Assembly: GCA_903927495.1 (NCBI GenBank)
Contig: CAIYNH010000904.1
Location: 1-7,571 of the forward strand
DNA from: an uncultured beta proteobacterium
GTDB lineage: Bacteria > Pseudomonadota > Gammaproteobacteria > Burkholderiales > Burkholderiaceae_C
DNA length: 7,571 nt
Direction: 5' to 3'
In this document: in pieces, positions 1 through 7,052 of the stretch
How the letters are laid out: the number at the start of each line of letters is the position of its first letter
Position numbering within the stretch: the first letter of the stretch is position 1
Notes under the pieces: generated by a model
Told to the model about the DNA's origin: nothing
Databases searched by the model: none
The model's input: the letters and a program-made list of their open reading frames with translations, nothing else
Program-made: the position numbers and the translations under genes

Positions 1-96
1 GGCACCAAACCTGCAGTCAATCCGCAGTCCAATGCAGCCCCCAGCACGGCTGGATCTACCGCCCCCGCTAGCGCCGCCGCCAGCGCTGTCCGCTAA
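1..96 (+). CDS. C-terminal tail of RND periplasmic adaptor (membrane fusion protein), partial
   Basis: Frame 1 is open from the window edge to a TAA at 94-96, giving the last 31 residues of a protein. The tail is low complexity, with 10 Ala, 4 Pro, 5 Ser and 3 Thr, and ends SAVR. Disordered Ala/Pro/Ser tails are common at the C-terminus of AcrA/MexA-type adaptors in Burkholderiales. The gene sits directly upstream of the pump, and the pump's ribosome binding site (AAGGAA, 95-100) overlaps this stop codon. That is the usual adaptor-pump-channel operon order. The adaptor would link the inner-membrane pump to the outer-membrane channel in the periplasm. No conserved adaptor domain (lipoyl or beta-barrel) lies inside the window, so the assignment rests on context and composition. 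Confidence 0.7.
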   Translation, partial: GTKPAVNPQSNAAPSTAGSTAPASAAASAVR

Positions 97-108
97 GGAA
101 CGCTCAAT

Positions 109-3100
109 ATGGCGAAATTTTTCATCGACCGGCCCATCTTTGCCTGGGTGATTGCGCTGTTCATTATCGTGATGGGAGCAGTAGCCATCACCCAGTTACC
201 GATTGCCCAGTACCCGCCAGTGGCACCACCCTCAATCGTGATTTCAGCGGCATACCCCGGCGCTTCCGCACAAACACTGGAAGACAGCGTGATTTCTGTT
301 ATCGAACAGGAAATGAACGGCTCACCCGGTCTGATCTATGTAGAGTCAGTAGCCCAGGCCAATGGCACCGGGCAAATTACCCTGAGTTTTCAACCCGGCA
401 CGAACCCGGATCTGGCGCAGGTCGATGTACAAAACCGATTGTCGCGTGCCACGCCACGACTGCCACAGGCAGTCACCCAGCAAGGCGTGCGGGTTGATAA
501 GGCGCGCAGCAACTTCCTGCTCTTCGCCATTTTGTCGTCGGACGACCCGGCCTGGAACCCGGTCGCCTTAGGTGACTTTGCCTCACGCACTATATTGCCC
601 GAAATCCAGCGTGTTAATGGGGTCGGTCAGGCGCAACTTTTTGGCACCGAACGCGCCATGCGGATCTGGATCGACCCGGCCAAGCTGTTGGGTTTTGGTC
701 TTTCCGCACTGGAAGTAAATGCAGCCATTCGGGCGCAAAACGCACAAGTCTCGGCGGGTGAAATTGGCAGTTTGCCGAATATTGCCGGTCAGGGCATCGC
801 CGCGACAGTGCTGGTCAATGGCCAATTGGCCAGCATCCAGCAATTTGGCAATGTCGTGCTGCGAGCCAACACCGATGGCTCGAGCGTGCGCCTGAAAGAC
901 GTTGCGCGCATCGAACTGGGTGGACAAGCCTACGCCACCTCGGCACGACTGAACGGAAAACCCTCGACCGGCGTTGGTGTGCAACTGTCGCCCAGTGGCA
1001 ACGCGCTGGCGACTGCCAAGGCCATCCGCACCAAGATGCAAGAGCTTGAGAAATATTTCCCCAAGGGTATGACCTGGTCAATCCCCTATGACAGCTCTCG
1101 CTTTATCGAAACATCTCTGCGACAAGTCGCTGAGACACTGGTCGAGGCCGTGGCGCTGGTGTTTCTGGTGATGTTTCTGTTTTTGCAAAACTGGCGCTAC
1201 ACGATCATCCCCACCATCGTGGTACCGGTGGCCTTGCTAGGCACTTTTGCCACCCTGCTGGCGATGGGATTCTCGATCAACGTGCTGACCATGTTTGCCA
1301 TGGTCCTAGTGATCGGCATCGTGGTCGACGATGCCATTGTGGTGGTTGAAAACGTCGAACGGATCATGAGCGAAGAAGGCTTGCCACCGCTATTGGCCAC
1401 CCGCAAGGCGATGGGCCAAATCTCAGGTGCCATCATTGGCGTCACCGTGGTGCTGATTTCTGTGTTTGTGCCGCTGGCTTTTTTTAGCGGATCAATTGGC
1501 AATATTTACCGCCAATTCGCAGCCGTCATGGGCGTATCGATCGCGTTCTCGGCATTTTTGGCACTTTCACTGACACCCGCTCTGTGCGCCACACTATTGC
1601 AACCCGTAGCGGCAGGTCACCACTTGGAAAAGACCGGCTTTTTCGGATGGTTTAACCATCGCTTTGCCCGCACCGCAAAAGGCTACGAAGGTGCAGTCGC
1701 TAAGGTGCTGCCACGAGCCGCGCGCTATCTGGTGATTTATGGTGCAATCATCGCGGCCGTCACCAGCGTGTATCTGCAACTGCCCACCTCCTTCTTGCCC
1801 AACGAAGACCAGGGCACGATGCTGGTCAATGTTCAATTACCACCTGGCGCAACGCAAGAAAGAACGTTGGCGGTGATGCAGCAGGTTGAGGGCTTCATGC
1901 TGAAGCAGCCCGAGGTGCAGGACATGGTCAGCGTGCTTGGTTTTAGTTTTTCTGGTCAGGGGCAAAACGCCGCACTGGCCTTTATCACACTCAAGGACTG
2001 GGCCGCGCGCAAGTCACCTGAAAGTTCCGCAACAGCGCTGGCGGGTCGCTCCTTTGGTGCACTGATGGGCATTCGTGATGCGTTTATTTTCCCGTTGAAC
2101 CCACCACCGATTCCAGAACTTGGGGCGGCATCAGGCTTTAGTTTTCGACTGCAAGACCGTGCTGGAAGAGGCCACGATGCCCTGGTTGCGGCACGCAATC
2201 AGATGCTGGGCTTGGCCGCACAAAGCAAGGTCCTAACCCAGGTACGCCCTGACGGGCTCGAAGACGCACCGCAGTTGCAGTTGGACATTGACCGCGACAA
2301 GGCCAGCGCACTGGGCGTGGGTTTTGATGCCATCAATGGTGTTATATCGACCGCCCTGGGATCAAATTACGTGAACGATTTCCCCAACGCCGGTCGTTTG
2401 CAACGGGTAGTGGTGCAAGCCGACGCACCTGCGCGAATGCAACCCGATGACCTGCTGCGCTTGAATGTGCTCAACAACAAAGGTCAAACGGTACCGCTCG
2501 CAAGCTTTGCTAGCACCCGCTGGGTGACCGGTGCCATGCAAACGGTCCGATACAACGGCTACCCCGCGATGCGCATTGGCGGCAACGCGGCACCGGGCTA
2601 CAGCACCGGCGCAGCTTTGCTCGAGATGGAAAAATTAGCGACCCAGTTACCCGAAGGATTTGGTTATGAGTGGACTGGCACTTCACGCGAAGAAAAATTG
2701 GCTGGTGCGCAGGCCATCATCCTGTATGGATTTGCCATTTTGTCGGTGTTTTTATGCTTGGCAGCGCTGTACGAGAGTTGGTCGATACCACTGTCCGTCG
2801 TTCTGGTGGTGCCACTGGGCGTGCTGGGGGTACTGCTGGCCACGCTATTTCGCGGCTATGCCAATGACGTGTATTTTCAGGTCGGATTAATAACCATCAT
2901 CGGCCTGTCGGCAAAAAACGCCATTTTGATTATCGAATTTGCCAAAGACCTGCAAGCCCAGGGCAAGAGCGTGATATCTGCGGCCCTGGAGGCTGCCCAC
3001 ATGCGTTTTCGGCCTATCGTCATGACCTCAATGGCCTTTACCCTGGGTGTGCTACCACTGGCAATCGCCACTGGTGCGGGTTCAGCAAGCCAGCGCGCAA

Positions 3101-3264
3101 TTGGTACCGGCGTGATTGGCGGCATCCTGACCGGCACCACATTGGCGGTAGTGTTCGTGCCGATCTTTTTTGTGGTGGTACGCACCCTATTCAAAGACAG
3201 CGCCCGCCAACAGCAGGTTCATGCCGCTCAAGCCGAGCACATGGGAGTGCATTCGCATGAATAA
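109..3264 (+). CDS. RND multidrug efflux pump, inner-membrane transporter (HAE-1 family, AcrB/MexB-like)
   Basis: This is a full-length proton/drug antiporter of 1051 aa (AcrB is 1049). It would sit as a trimer in the inner membrane and capture amphiphilic compounds from the periplasm and outer leaflet. The N-terminus FFIDRPIFAWVIA is the HAE-1 signature and TM1. A large periplasmic domain runs from about 30 to 335, and TM2-6 follow at about 340-500 with the motif GIVVDDAIVVVENVERIM. A second periplasmic domain spans about 557-865, and the last TM bundle lies at about 868-1030. The proton-relay residues known from AcrB are all present: D407 and D408 (codons at 1327 and 1330), K936 (AcrB K940), R966 (R971) and T973 (T978). 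The start is fixed by AAGGAA at 95-100, eight bases upstream of ATG. The C-terminus is His-rich (VHAAQAEHMGVHSHE). No lesions are seen, so it is predicted functional. Substrates cannot be told from sequence. Confidence 0.96.
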   Translation: MAKFFIDRPIFAWVIALFIIVMGAVAITQLPIAQYPPVAPPSIVISAAYPGASAQTLEDSVISVIEQEMNGSPGLIYVESVAQANGTGQITLSFQPGTNPDLAQVDVQNRLSRATPRLPQAVTQQGVRVDKARSNFLLFAILSSDDPAWNPVALGDFASRTILPEIQRVNGVGQAQLFGTERAMRIWIDPAKLLGFGLSALEVNAAIRAQNAQVSAGEIGSLPNIAGQGIAATVLVNGQLASIQQFGNVVLRANTDGSSVRLKDVARIELGGQAYATSARLNGKPSTGVGVQLSPSGNALATAKAIRTKMQELEKYFPKGMTWSIPYDSSRFIETSLRQVAETLVEAVALVFLVMFLFLQNWRYTIIPTIVVPVALLGTFATLLAMGFSINVLTMFAMVLVIGIVVDDAIVVVENVERIMSEEGLPPLLATRKAMGQISGAIIGVTVVLISVFVPLAFFSGSIGNIYRQFAAVMGVSIAFSAFLALSLTPALCATLLQPVAAGHHLEKTGFFGWFNHRFARTAKGYEGAVAKVLPRAARYLVIYGAIIAAVTSVYLQLPTSFLPNEDQGTMLVNVQLPPGATQERTLAVMQQVEGFMLKQPEVQDMVSVLGFSFSGQGQNAALAFITLKDWAARKSPESSATALAGRSFGALMGIRDAFIFPLNPPPIPELGAASGFSFRLQDRAGRGHDALVAARNQMLGLAAQSKVLTQVRPDGLEDAPQLQLDIDRDKASALGVGFDAINGVISTALGSNYVNDFPNAGRLQRVVVQADAPARMQPDDLLRLNVLNNKGQTVPLASFASTRWVTGAMQTVRYNGYPAMRIGGNAAPGYSTGAALLEMEKLATQLPEGFGYEWTGTSREEKLAGAQAIILYGFAILSVFLCLAALYESWSIPLSVVLVVPLGVLGVLLATLFRGYANDVYFQVGLITIIGLSAKNAILIIEFAKDLQAQGKSVISAALEAAHMRFRPIVMTSMAFTLGVLPLAIATGAGSASQRAIGTGVIGGILTGTTLAVVFVPIFFVVVRTLFKDSARQQQVHAAQAEHMGVHSHE

Positions 3265-4699
3265 TTTTTATATGATAATTCGACCTCTAGCGCTTGCTGT
3301 TCATGCACTGGCAGCAACTATTTTTGTAGCAGGATGTGCGCTCATTCCGAGCTATGAACTACCTCCATCCGGGCTACCAGTGGCGTGGCCGACCTCTGCC
3401 AAAATGCCTACTCCCAGCACCCAAAATCCGGTTATACCTAGCTGGCAAGACTACTTTTCCGACACTACGCTGCGCCAATTGATTGGCACTGCGCTGGACA
3501 ACAACCGTGATTTGCGGGTGACCCTGCTTAACACCCAGCAAGCCAAGGCACAGCTCGGCATAAGACAGGCTGACCAGTTTCCCACCATCAACACCACGGT
3601 AACTGGGGCGCGCACTCCCACCAGCGCAGGTGGCATCAACAGCGCCTATAGCGCCGGGTTAGCCGTTACGGCGTATGAATTTGACTTTTTTGGCCGAGTG
3701 GCCAGCCTCAAAGAGCAAGCGCTGGCGCAATACCTCGCCACCACTGAAGCGGTTCAAACCGCCCAGATCGGCCTGATCGCCACCGTCGCTCAAAGCTGGT
3801 TGAGCCTGCTGGCAGACGAAGCTCTGCTGACGGTGACCCAACAAACTCTGGCGACTCGCGCTGAATCGGTCAAATTGGTGGAACTCAAGCTGGCACAAGG
3901 CGCGGCCTCTGAACTGGATCATCGTCTGGCCCAAACTCTGCTGGAAGCTGCTCGCGTGACACTGGCCCAATTTGCGCGCCAGCGGGCTCTGGATGAAAAC
4001 GCCCTGGTGCTGTTGCTCGGGCAATCATTGAACGAGGCCCAACGCGCGCAACTGCGCCAAACAAGTCTTGAGCAACTGCAATTTGCCGAACTACTTGCAG
4101 GACTACCGTCTGACCTGCTGGCACAGCGCCCCGATATCCGCCAGGCCGAGCAAGTGCTGATTGCCAGCAACGCCAATATCGGTGCAGCACGGGCCGCTTT
4201 TTTTCCGCGTATCAGTTTGACCACGGGGCTGGGCTCGGCCAGCAGCGAACTTGGCGGCCTGTTCAAGGACGGGGCCTGGGGCTGGACGCTCGCACCCCAA
4301 CTGGTGCTGCCTATTTTTGACGGCGGTCGCAACCAGTCGAATCTGGATGCTGCCAAGGCCGGGCGCGACATTGCCCTGGCCCAATATGAAAAAGCCATCC
4401 AGAGCGCCTTCCGTGAGGTCGGCGATACTTTGGCCAGCCGCGCCACACTGGTCCAGCAGTTGCAGGCCAGCCGGGCGTTGCAAGATGCCGAAACCGACAG
4501 AAGCCGCCTTACGCAACTGCGCCTAGAGCACGGTGCGGCCAATCAACTGGAGTGGCTTGATGCCAAACGCTCACTATTCGCCGCCCAACAGGGGTCGATT
4601 CAAACCCAGCTGGCGTATTTACAGAATCAGATTGCCTTGTTCAAAGCACTCGGTGGCGGTGCATCTGTGCAGCCAGTGGCTGCTAAGGGTTTGAACTAA
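3257..4699 (+). CDS. Outer-membrane efflux lipoprotein (NodT/OprM family, TolC-like channel)
   Basis: This 480 aa protein is the exit duct of the tripartite pump. It would be a trimeric outer-membrane beta-barrel with a long periplasmic alpha-helical tunnel. A hydrophobic signal sequence ends in a lipobox, VAGC, with the lipidated Cys at residue 27. The residues after it (A, L) fit outer-membrane sorting. NodT-family landmarks are a PSYELPP stretch soon after the Cys, W-x-D-Y-F and LRQLI near residue 75, YEFDFFGR at 140-147, and QRPDIRQAE around 290. Two outer-membrane efflux (OEP) repeats cover about 70-255 and 275-460. The chosen ATG overlaps the pump stop (ATGAATAA, 3257-3264) and has GGGAG at 3243-3247 nine bases upstream, which suggests translational coupling. 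The frame is open back to an ATG at 3170, but that start would add 29 residues before the signal peptide. The protein looks intact. Confidence 0.95.
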   Translation: MNNFYMIIRPLALAVHALAATIFVAGCALIPSYELPPSGLPVAWPTSAKMPTPSTQNPVIPSWQDYFSDTTLRQLIGTALDNNRDLRVTLLNTQQAKAQLGIRQADQFPTINTTVTGARTPTSAGGINSAYSAGLAVTAYEFDFFGRVASLKEQALAQYLATTEAVQTAQIGLIATVAQSWLSLLADEALLTVTQQTLATRAESVKLVELKLAQGAASELDHRLAQTLLEAARVTLAQFARQRALDENALVLLLGQSLNEAQRAQLRQTSLEQLQFAELLAGLPSDLLAQRPDIRQAEQVLIASNANIGAARAAFFPRISLTTGLGSASSELGGLFKDGAWGWTLAPQLVLPIFDGGRNQSNLDAAKAGRDIALAQYEKAIQSAFREVGDTLASRATLVQQLQASRALQDAETDRSRLTQLRLEHGAANQLEWLDAKRSLFAAQQGSIQTQLAYLQNQIALFKALGGGASVQPVAAKGLN

Positions 4700-5235
4700 C
4701 AGGTATCGGTAGTCAGCTGAGCCGTCTTGAGCGCCCTGATTTGCGTTTATTTTGGTAGCTTGCTGCGCTTTATTGACGGGCGTTACAGTCGTATTTATAT
4801 CAAATATTTAGGAACCTGTTTCCCTAGCCCAATGGCTTCAAGAGCAGCGATCTTCGGGCAACGCGCGCTCCCTGATGGTGTGCTAATTCCATTTCCCTAT
4901 CAATCTGACACTTTGTTGCTTCGCCTTGCCGTGCGCCAGCACTGTCTGAGGCTTCGCGCCTAGTGTCGTATCGATCTAAAAACGGAATAACCTGGTCAAA
5001 AAGCATTGGCACGCCGAAGCATAAATGCCCTCTGTGGCTCAATCTGAAGTTCTTTCCAAAAAAAAGTGAGTTTTTCCAATTAGATTCGCAATATATTTGC
5101 TTCCGATAGCTGTCTACGGCATGATCTGATCGATCAATTCGAGTTCGCGTTTTTGTATGTGATTGGGCGCTGTTGTGATCTCGAAAGTGGGTGCCTCGGC
5201 CGCACTACCGGGGGTGCGACAGGTGTTTCGCACAA
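4700..5235. other. Gene-poor degenerate stretch after the efflux operon
   Basis: These 536 bases hold no gene I can support. The longest open frames (4727-4963 on +, 4824-5042 on -) are under 80 codons, lack convincing ribosome binding sites, and translate to sequence with no family resemblance I recognise. Local features are a TCAGCTGA palindrome soon after the channel stop, an AT-rich patch near 4790-4810 with a possible promoter, a run of eight A near 5058-5065, and a perfect 6-bp inverted repeat (GTGCGA 5214-5219, TCGCAC 5228-5233). No clear U-tract terminator for the efflux operon is visible. Because it lies between an intact operon and a decayed one, it probably contains older, unrecognisable debris. 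Confidence 0.6.
4773..4801 (+). promoter_or_regulatory. Candidate orphan sigma-70 promoter
   Basis: TTGACG at 4773-4778 matches the -35 consensus at 5 of 6 positions. It is followed after 17 bases by TATATC at 4796-4801, which matches the -10 at 4 of 6, in an AT-rich patch. It points rightward into a stretch with no recognisable gene. It could be a relic of the promoter of a lost gene, or chance. Only the spacing and consensus match support it. Confidence 0.3.
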
Positions 5236-5400
5236 TCGTTTTGCCACCTTGTACTGATTGACCACATTGCCCGCTGCAACGCCAATCTTGTCCTTGCCCA
5301 ACAGCTTGGCAGTCTGCACGCGCACTTTGATCTTCTCCAGATTCTTCTTCGTAGCCACCAGCAAATCATTTTGGGTGTGAACTCGCAGCCACGCTAACAT
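5236..5400 (-). mobile_element. Remnant of IS1634-type (IS4 superfamily) transposase
   Basis: Read on the minus strand, about 45-55 codons resemble an internal segment of IS1634-group DDE transposases. The resembling stretch is NDLLVATKKNLEKIKVRV, then GKDKIGVAAG and VVNQYKVAK. The family usually has ELLxATExxLxKI, GxDxIGVxxGKV and INKYKVAKHF at this spacing. Resemblance stops after KVAK at about 5239, where H-F and the following beta-strand should appear. It starts near 5370, where the plus strand already reads as nirB. No catalytic DDE residues, terminal inverted repeats or target-site duplication are seen, and a whole element of this type would be roughly 1.5-2 kb. This is a dead fragment left by deletion. 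The family call is from memory of the motifs. Confidence 0.6.
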
Positions 5401-5760
5401 CCAGAAAGACAGCAGCTACAGTGTGATTCCACGGATGTAGGGCGGAGAATCCAACGCCAGTGAGCTGCGCCGGATTGCGGACACGGTGGACAAATACAAC
5501 ATTCCAAGGGTCAAGGTCACAGGCGGCCAGCGCATTGACCTGCTGGGTGTCAAATAGGAAGATTTGCAAGCGGTCTGGCAAGACATCTGCATGCCGTCCG
5601 GCCTCGCTTACGCCAAAGCACTGCGCACCTTCAAAACTTGCGTTGGCTCTGAATGGTGCTGCATGGGCACGCAGGGCAGCACTCAAATGGGCAAGGAGCT
5701 GGAGCGCGCCATGTGGCGCATGCATGCCCCGCACAAAGTCAAATTTGCCATGAGCGGCTG
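5390..5760 (+). pseudogene. nirB: Fragment of nirB, NADH-dependent nitrite reductase large subunit
   Basis: Intact NirB reduces nitrite to ammonium using sirohaem and a 4Fe-4S cluster in the cytoplasm. About 120 codons (starts at positions equal to 2 modulo 3) read as its central-to-C-terminal part: HANIQKD, YSVIPRM, ELRRIADTVDKYNIP, VKVTGGQRIDLLGVK, KTCVGSEWC, GTQGSTQMGKELERAMWRM and APHKVKFAMSG. Two in-frame stops break it: TAG at 5438-5440 where a Trp is expected after PRM, and TAG at 5555-5557 where a Lys is expected after GVK. The first pair of cluster cysteines (C-x5-C, codons 5639 and 5657) is kept. The second pair, normally in SGCPRNC, is lost: the frame reads SGWPNP as it runs into the nasA junction. 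The N-terminal FAD/NADH part is absent; on the left the fragment meets a transposase remnant. It is certainly non-functional. Confidence 0.88.
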
Positions 5761-6814
5761 GCCGAACCCCGCGAATCGCGCTACCCGTTCTCGCTCACGA
5801 CCGGGCGTCTGCGCGACCAATGGCATGGCATAAGCCGCTCTGGCACGCTCGGACGCTTGTTCGCTCACGTTAGCGAGCCCACTCAGCAAATGAATCCACA
5901 AGACATGGCCAGACAACTGCTCAGAGACGGCGACCTGGTGCATGTCACCAGTCAACGTGGCTCGATTTTGGTGCACGTGCTAGGCCGCGACGAACTTGGA
6001 ATGAGCCAGGCTTTCATGGTCATGCACTGACTTGAGCGGCATCAGCGCCACTGGCCAGCCTCTGGGTGGAGTCAATGTACTAACCACATCGGCTTTTTGC
6101 CAGGATGCCTATCAGCCTGAGTCCAAACATGCAGTCGTCAAAATTTCGAAAGCCGCCTTGCCCTGGTCAATGCTGGCGGTGGCCTGGTTGCCAACAGAGC
6201 ACCTGCTGTCGGCTCGTTCCGAACTGCAGTAAATGATGGCGCGCTTTGCGTACGCGAGTTGCACGCCGTTTAGCAACAAGGTCGCGCTGAGCCAGACCCA
6301 CGAGGAGCGCAGTGGACTGCTGTTTCGCGCTAGCGCCCAGGAAGTGCCACCCGATGCGCTGCTGACTCAGATCGTGTCTCTGCTAAATTTGGGCAACCCA
6401 TTAGTTGTGCTTTACGCTGACAAAAAACGGTGCCAGCGCCGCACCGCCCTGCTGCACCACAGTGACACCCAGACCACGCTCGAAGGCTTTATGCTGGCCG
6501 GTGATATCAGCGCCCAAAGCTGGATCATCCCGCTGCTGCAAAATGCGTTACCCGCCCAGGATTATGGTCGCGCCCTGCTCTTGCCCGGGGCCAAGCTGCC
6601 GGTGCCTGTGGTATCACTTGGCCAACAGGTTTGCGCCCTCTTTAACGTGACCGATGTGTCGATTGAGGCGCACTTGAATAAACACCATGGATCGCCAGAC
6701 GAACGCATGAACTCGCACCAGTTGGTATTGAAATGCGGCACCAATTTCGACTCATGTGTGCCCCGATTACCGCGCATGCTGCGCCAGCAGACTGCAATGA
6801 GATCCTCGCAATGA
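5761..6814 (+). pseudogene. nasA: C-terminal third of nasA, assimilatory nitrate reductase catalytic subunit, broken
   Basis: NasA is the molybdopterin enzyme that reduces nitrate to nitrite for assimilation. About 350 of its roughly 900 codons remain. The first segment (5761-6030) has RYPFSLTTGRLRDQWHG, SGTLGRLF and DGDLVHVTSQRGSI, the molybdopterin-dinucleotide-binding domain. It ends at a TGA (6028-6030) in AFMVMH, where MHWG is expected. A short deletion shifts the frame, and LSGIS resumes at 6032 (LGGVNVLTTSAF, PESKHAVVKI). A TAA at 6230-6232 interrupts the same frame, which then runs open from ATG 6233 to TGA 6814. That last part carries FAYASCTPF, LKCGTN and the C-terminal 2Fe-2S (BFD-like) domain. 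Two of the four expected cluster cysteines are replaced: L in VCALFNV (codon 6638) and F in CGTNFDSC (codon 6746). The N-terminal 4Fe-4S and catalytic domains are missing. Confidence 0.88.
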
Positions 6815-6893
6815 CCTCGCAACAAAAACGCACCAAGCCGGATGCAAGCTTGAAGCCCAAGGCTGCCGTAGCTTGGTAGGTGTCGGCCCCAAC
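6811..6893 (+). pseudogene. cobA: Start of a cobA/SUMT-like gene (uroporphyrinogen-III C-methyltransferase), remnant
   Basis: An ATG at 6811 overlaps the nasA stop as ATGA, the usual junction between nasA and a downstream sirohaem-synthesis methyltransferase gene in betaproteobacteria. The frame gives about 22 codons, rich in Lys and Ala, then a TAG at 6877-6879. Shifting by one base gives LVGVGP (6873-6890), which matches the glycine-rich first motif of SUMT enzymes (LVGVGPG). Nothing recognisable follows. The enzyme would supply sirohaem for NirB, so its position fits a nirB-nirD-nasA-cobA operon. The match is very short, and much of the confidence comes from context. Confidence 0.45.
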
Positions 6894-6988
6894 GTCATGC
6901 CACGGGCGCGTTGGCAAATGCGGCGGCTGCAAGTCAATGCACAGAAATTCATCTATAAATCGATCGCAAAAAACGGCATTTACACCGC

Positions 6989-6994
6989 TATAAT
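6989..6994 (+). promoter_or_regulatory. Probable rpsU promoter, -10 element
   Basis: A perfect TATAAT lies in an AT-rich zone about 126 bases upstream of the rpsU start, and transcription would begin near 7001. The -35 is poor: TCGCAA at 6964-6969 matches 3 of 6 with a 19-base spacer. No extended TG is present. An alternative TATAAA at 6954-6959 also lacks a good -35. It is the best candidate because nothing else serves rpsU and the upstream genes are dead. Confidence 0.5.
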
Positions 6995-7014
6995 CTAACG
7001 CTTTGCTGGCAAAA

Positions 7015-7044
7015 CCCTGCTGCCTGATCAACTTTTTAGCAGGG
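7015..7044 (+). promoter_or_regulatory. Leader hairpin covering a Shine-Dalgarno sequence upstream of rpsU
   Basis: CCCTGCT (7015-7021) and AGCAGGG (7038-7044) are a perfect 7-bp inverted repeat with a 16-base loop. They lie just after the presumed transcription start. The right arm contains most of AGGGA (7041-7045), a good ribosome binding site seven bases before ATG 7053. No U-run follows on the plus strand, so it is not a terminator in the rpsU direction. A role in controlling translation is inferred. Confidence 0.4.
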
Positions 7045-7052
7045 AATTTCGC

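Noticed and set aside
583..1041. 152-codon open frame on the minus strand inside the pump gene
   Set aside because: Antisense shadow of the RND pump, whose conserved motifs run through this whole stretch.
3170..3256. 29-residue N-terminal extension of the channel protein
   Set aside because: It would bury the lipoprotein signal peptide behind a non-hydrophobic segment and lies wholly in the pump gene. ATG 3257 has a good ribosome binding site and puts the lipobox Cys at residue 27.
3919..4542. 207-codon open frame on the minus strand inside the channel gene
   Set aside because: It is antisense to a well-supported NodT-family gene, has a Ser/Arg/Ala-rich composition typical of shadow frames in GC-rich DNA, and shows no family motif.
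4727..4963. 78-codon plus-strand frame after the efflux operon
   Set aside because: No ATG near a ribosome binding site at its start, no recognisable family, and no coding-like pattern.
4824..5042. 72-codon minus-strand frame (contains VPMLFDQVIPFLDRYD)
   Set aside because: Considered as another transposase piece, but I could not match it to a family; it needs a TTG start and lies in degenerate DNA.
5214..5233. GTGCGA/TCGCAC inverted repeat next to the transposase remnant
   Set aside because: Considered as an IS terminal repeat, but it is a short, closely spaced hairpin and the adjacent transposase match is internal to the gene, not at an element end.
7015..7044. Leader inverted repeat as a terminator of the dead operon
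   Set aside because: On the plus strand it is followed by AATTTC, not a T-run, and its stem is only 7 bp. On the minus strand a TTTT follows, but there is no gene there to terminate.
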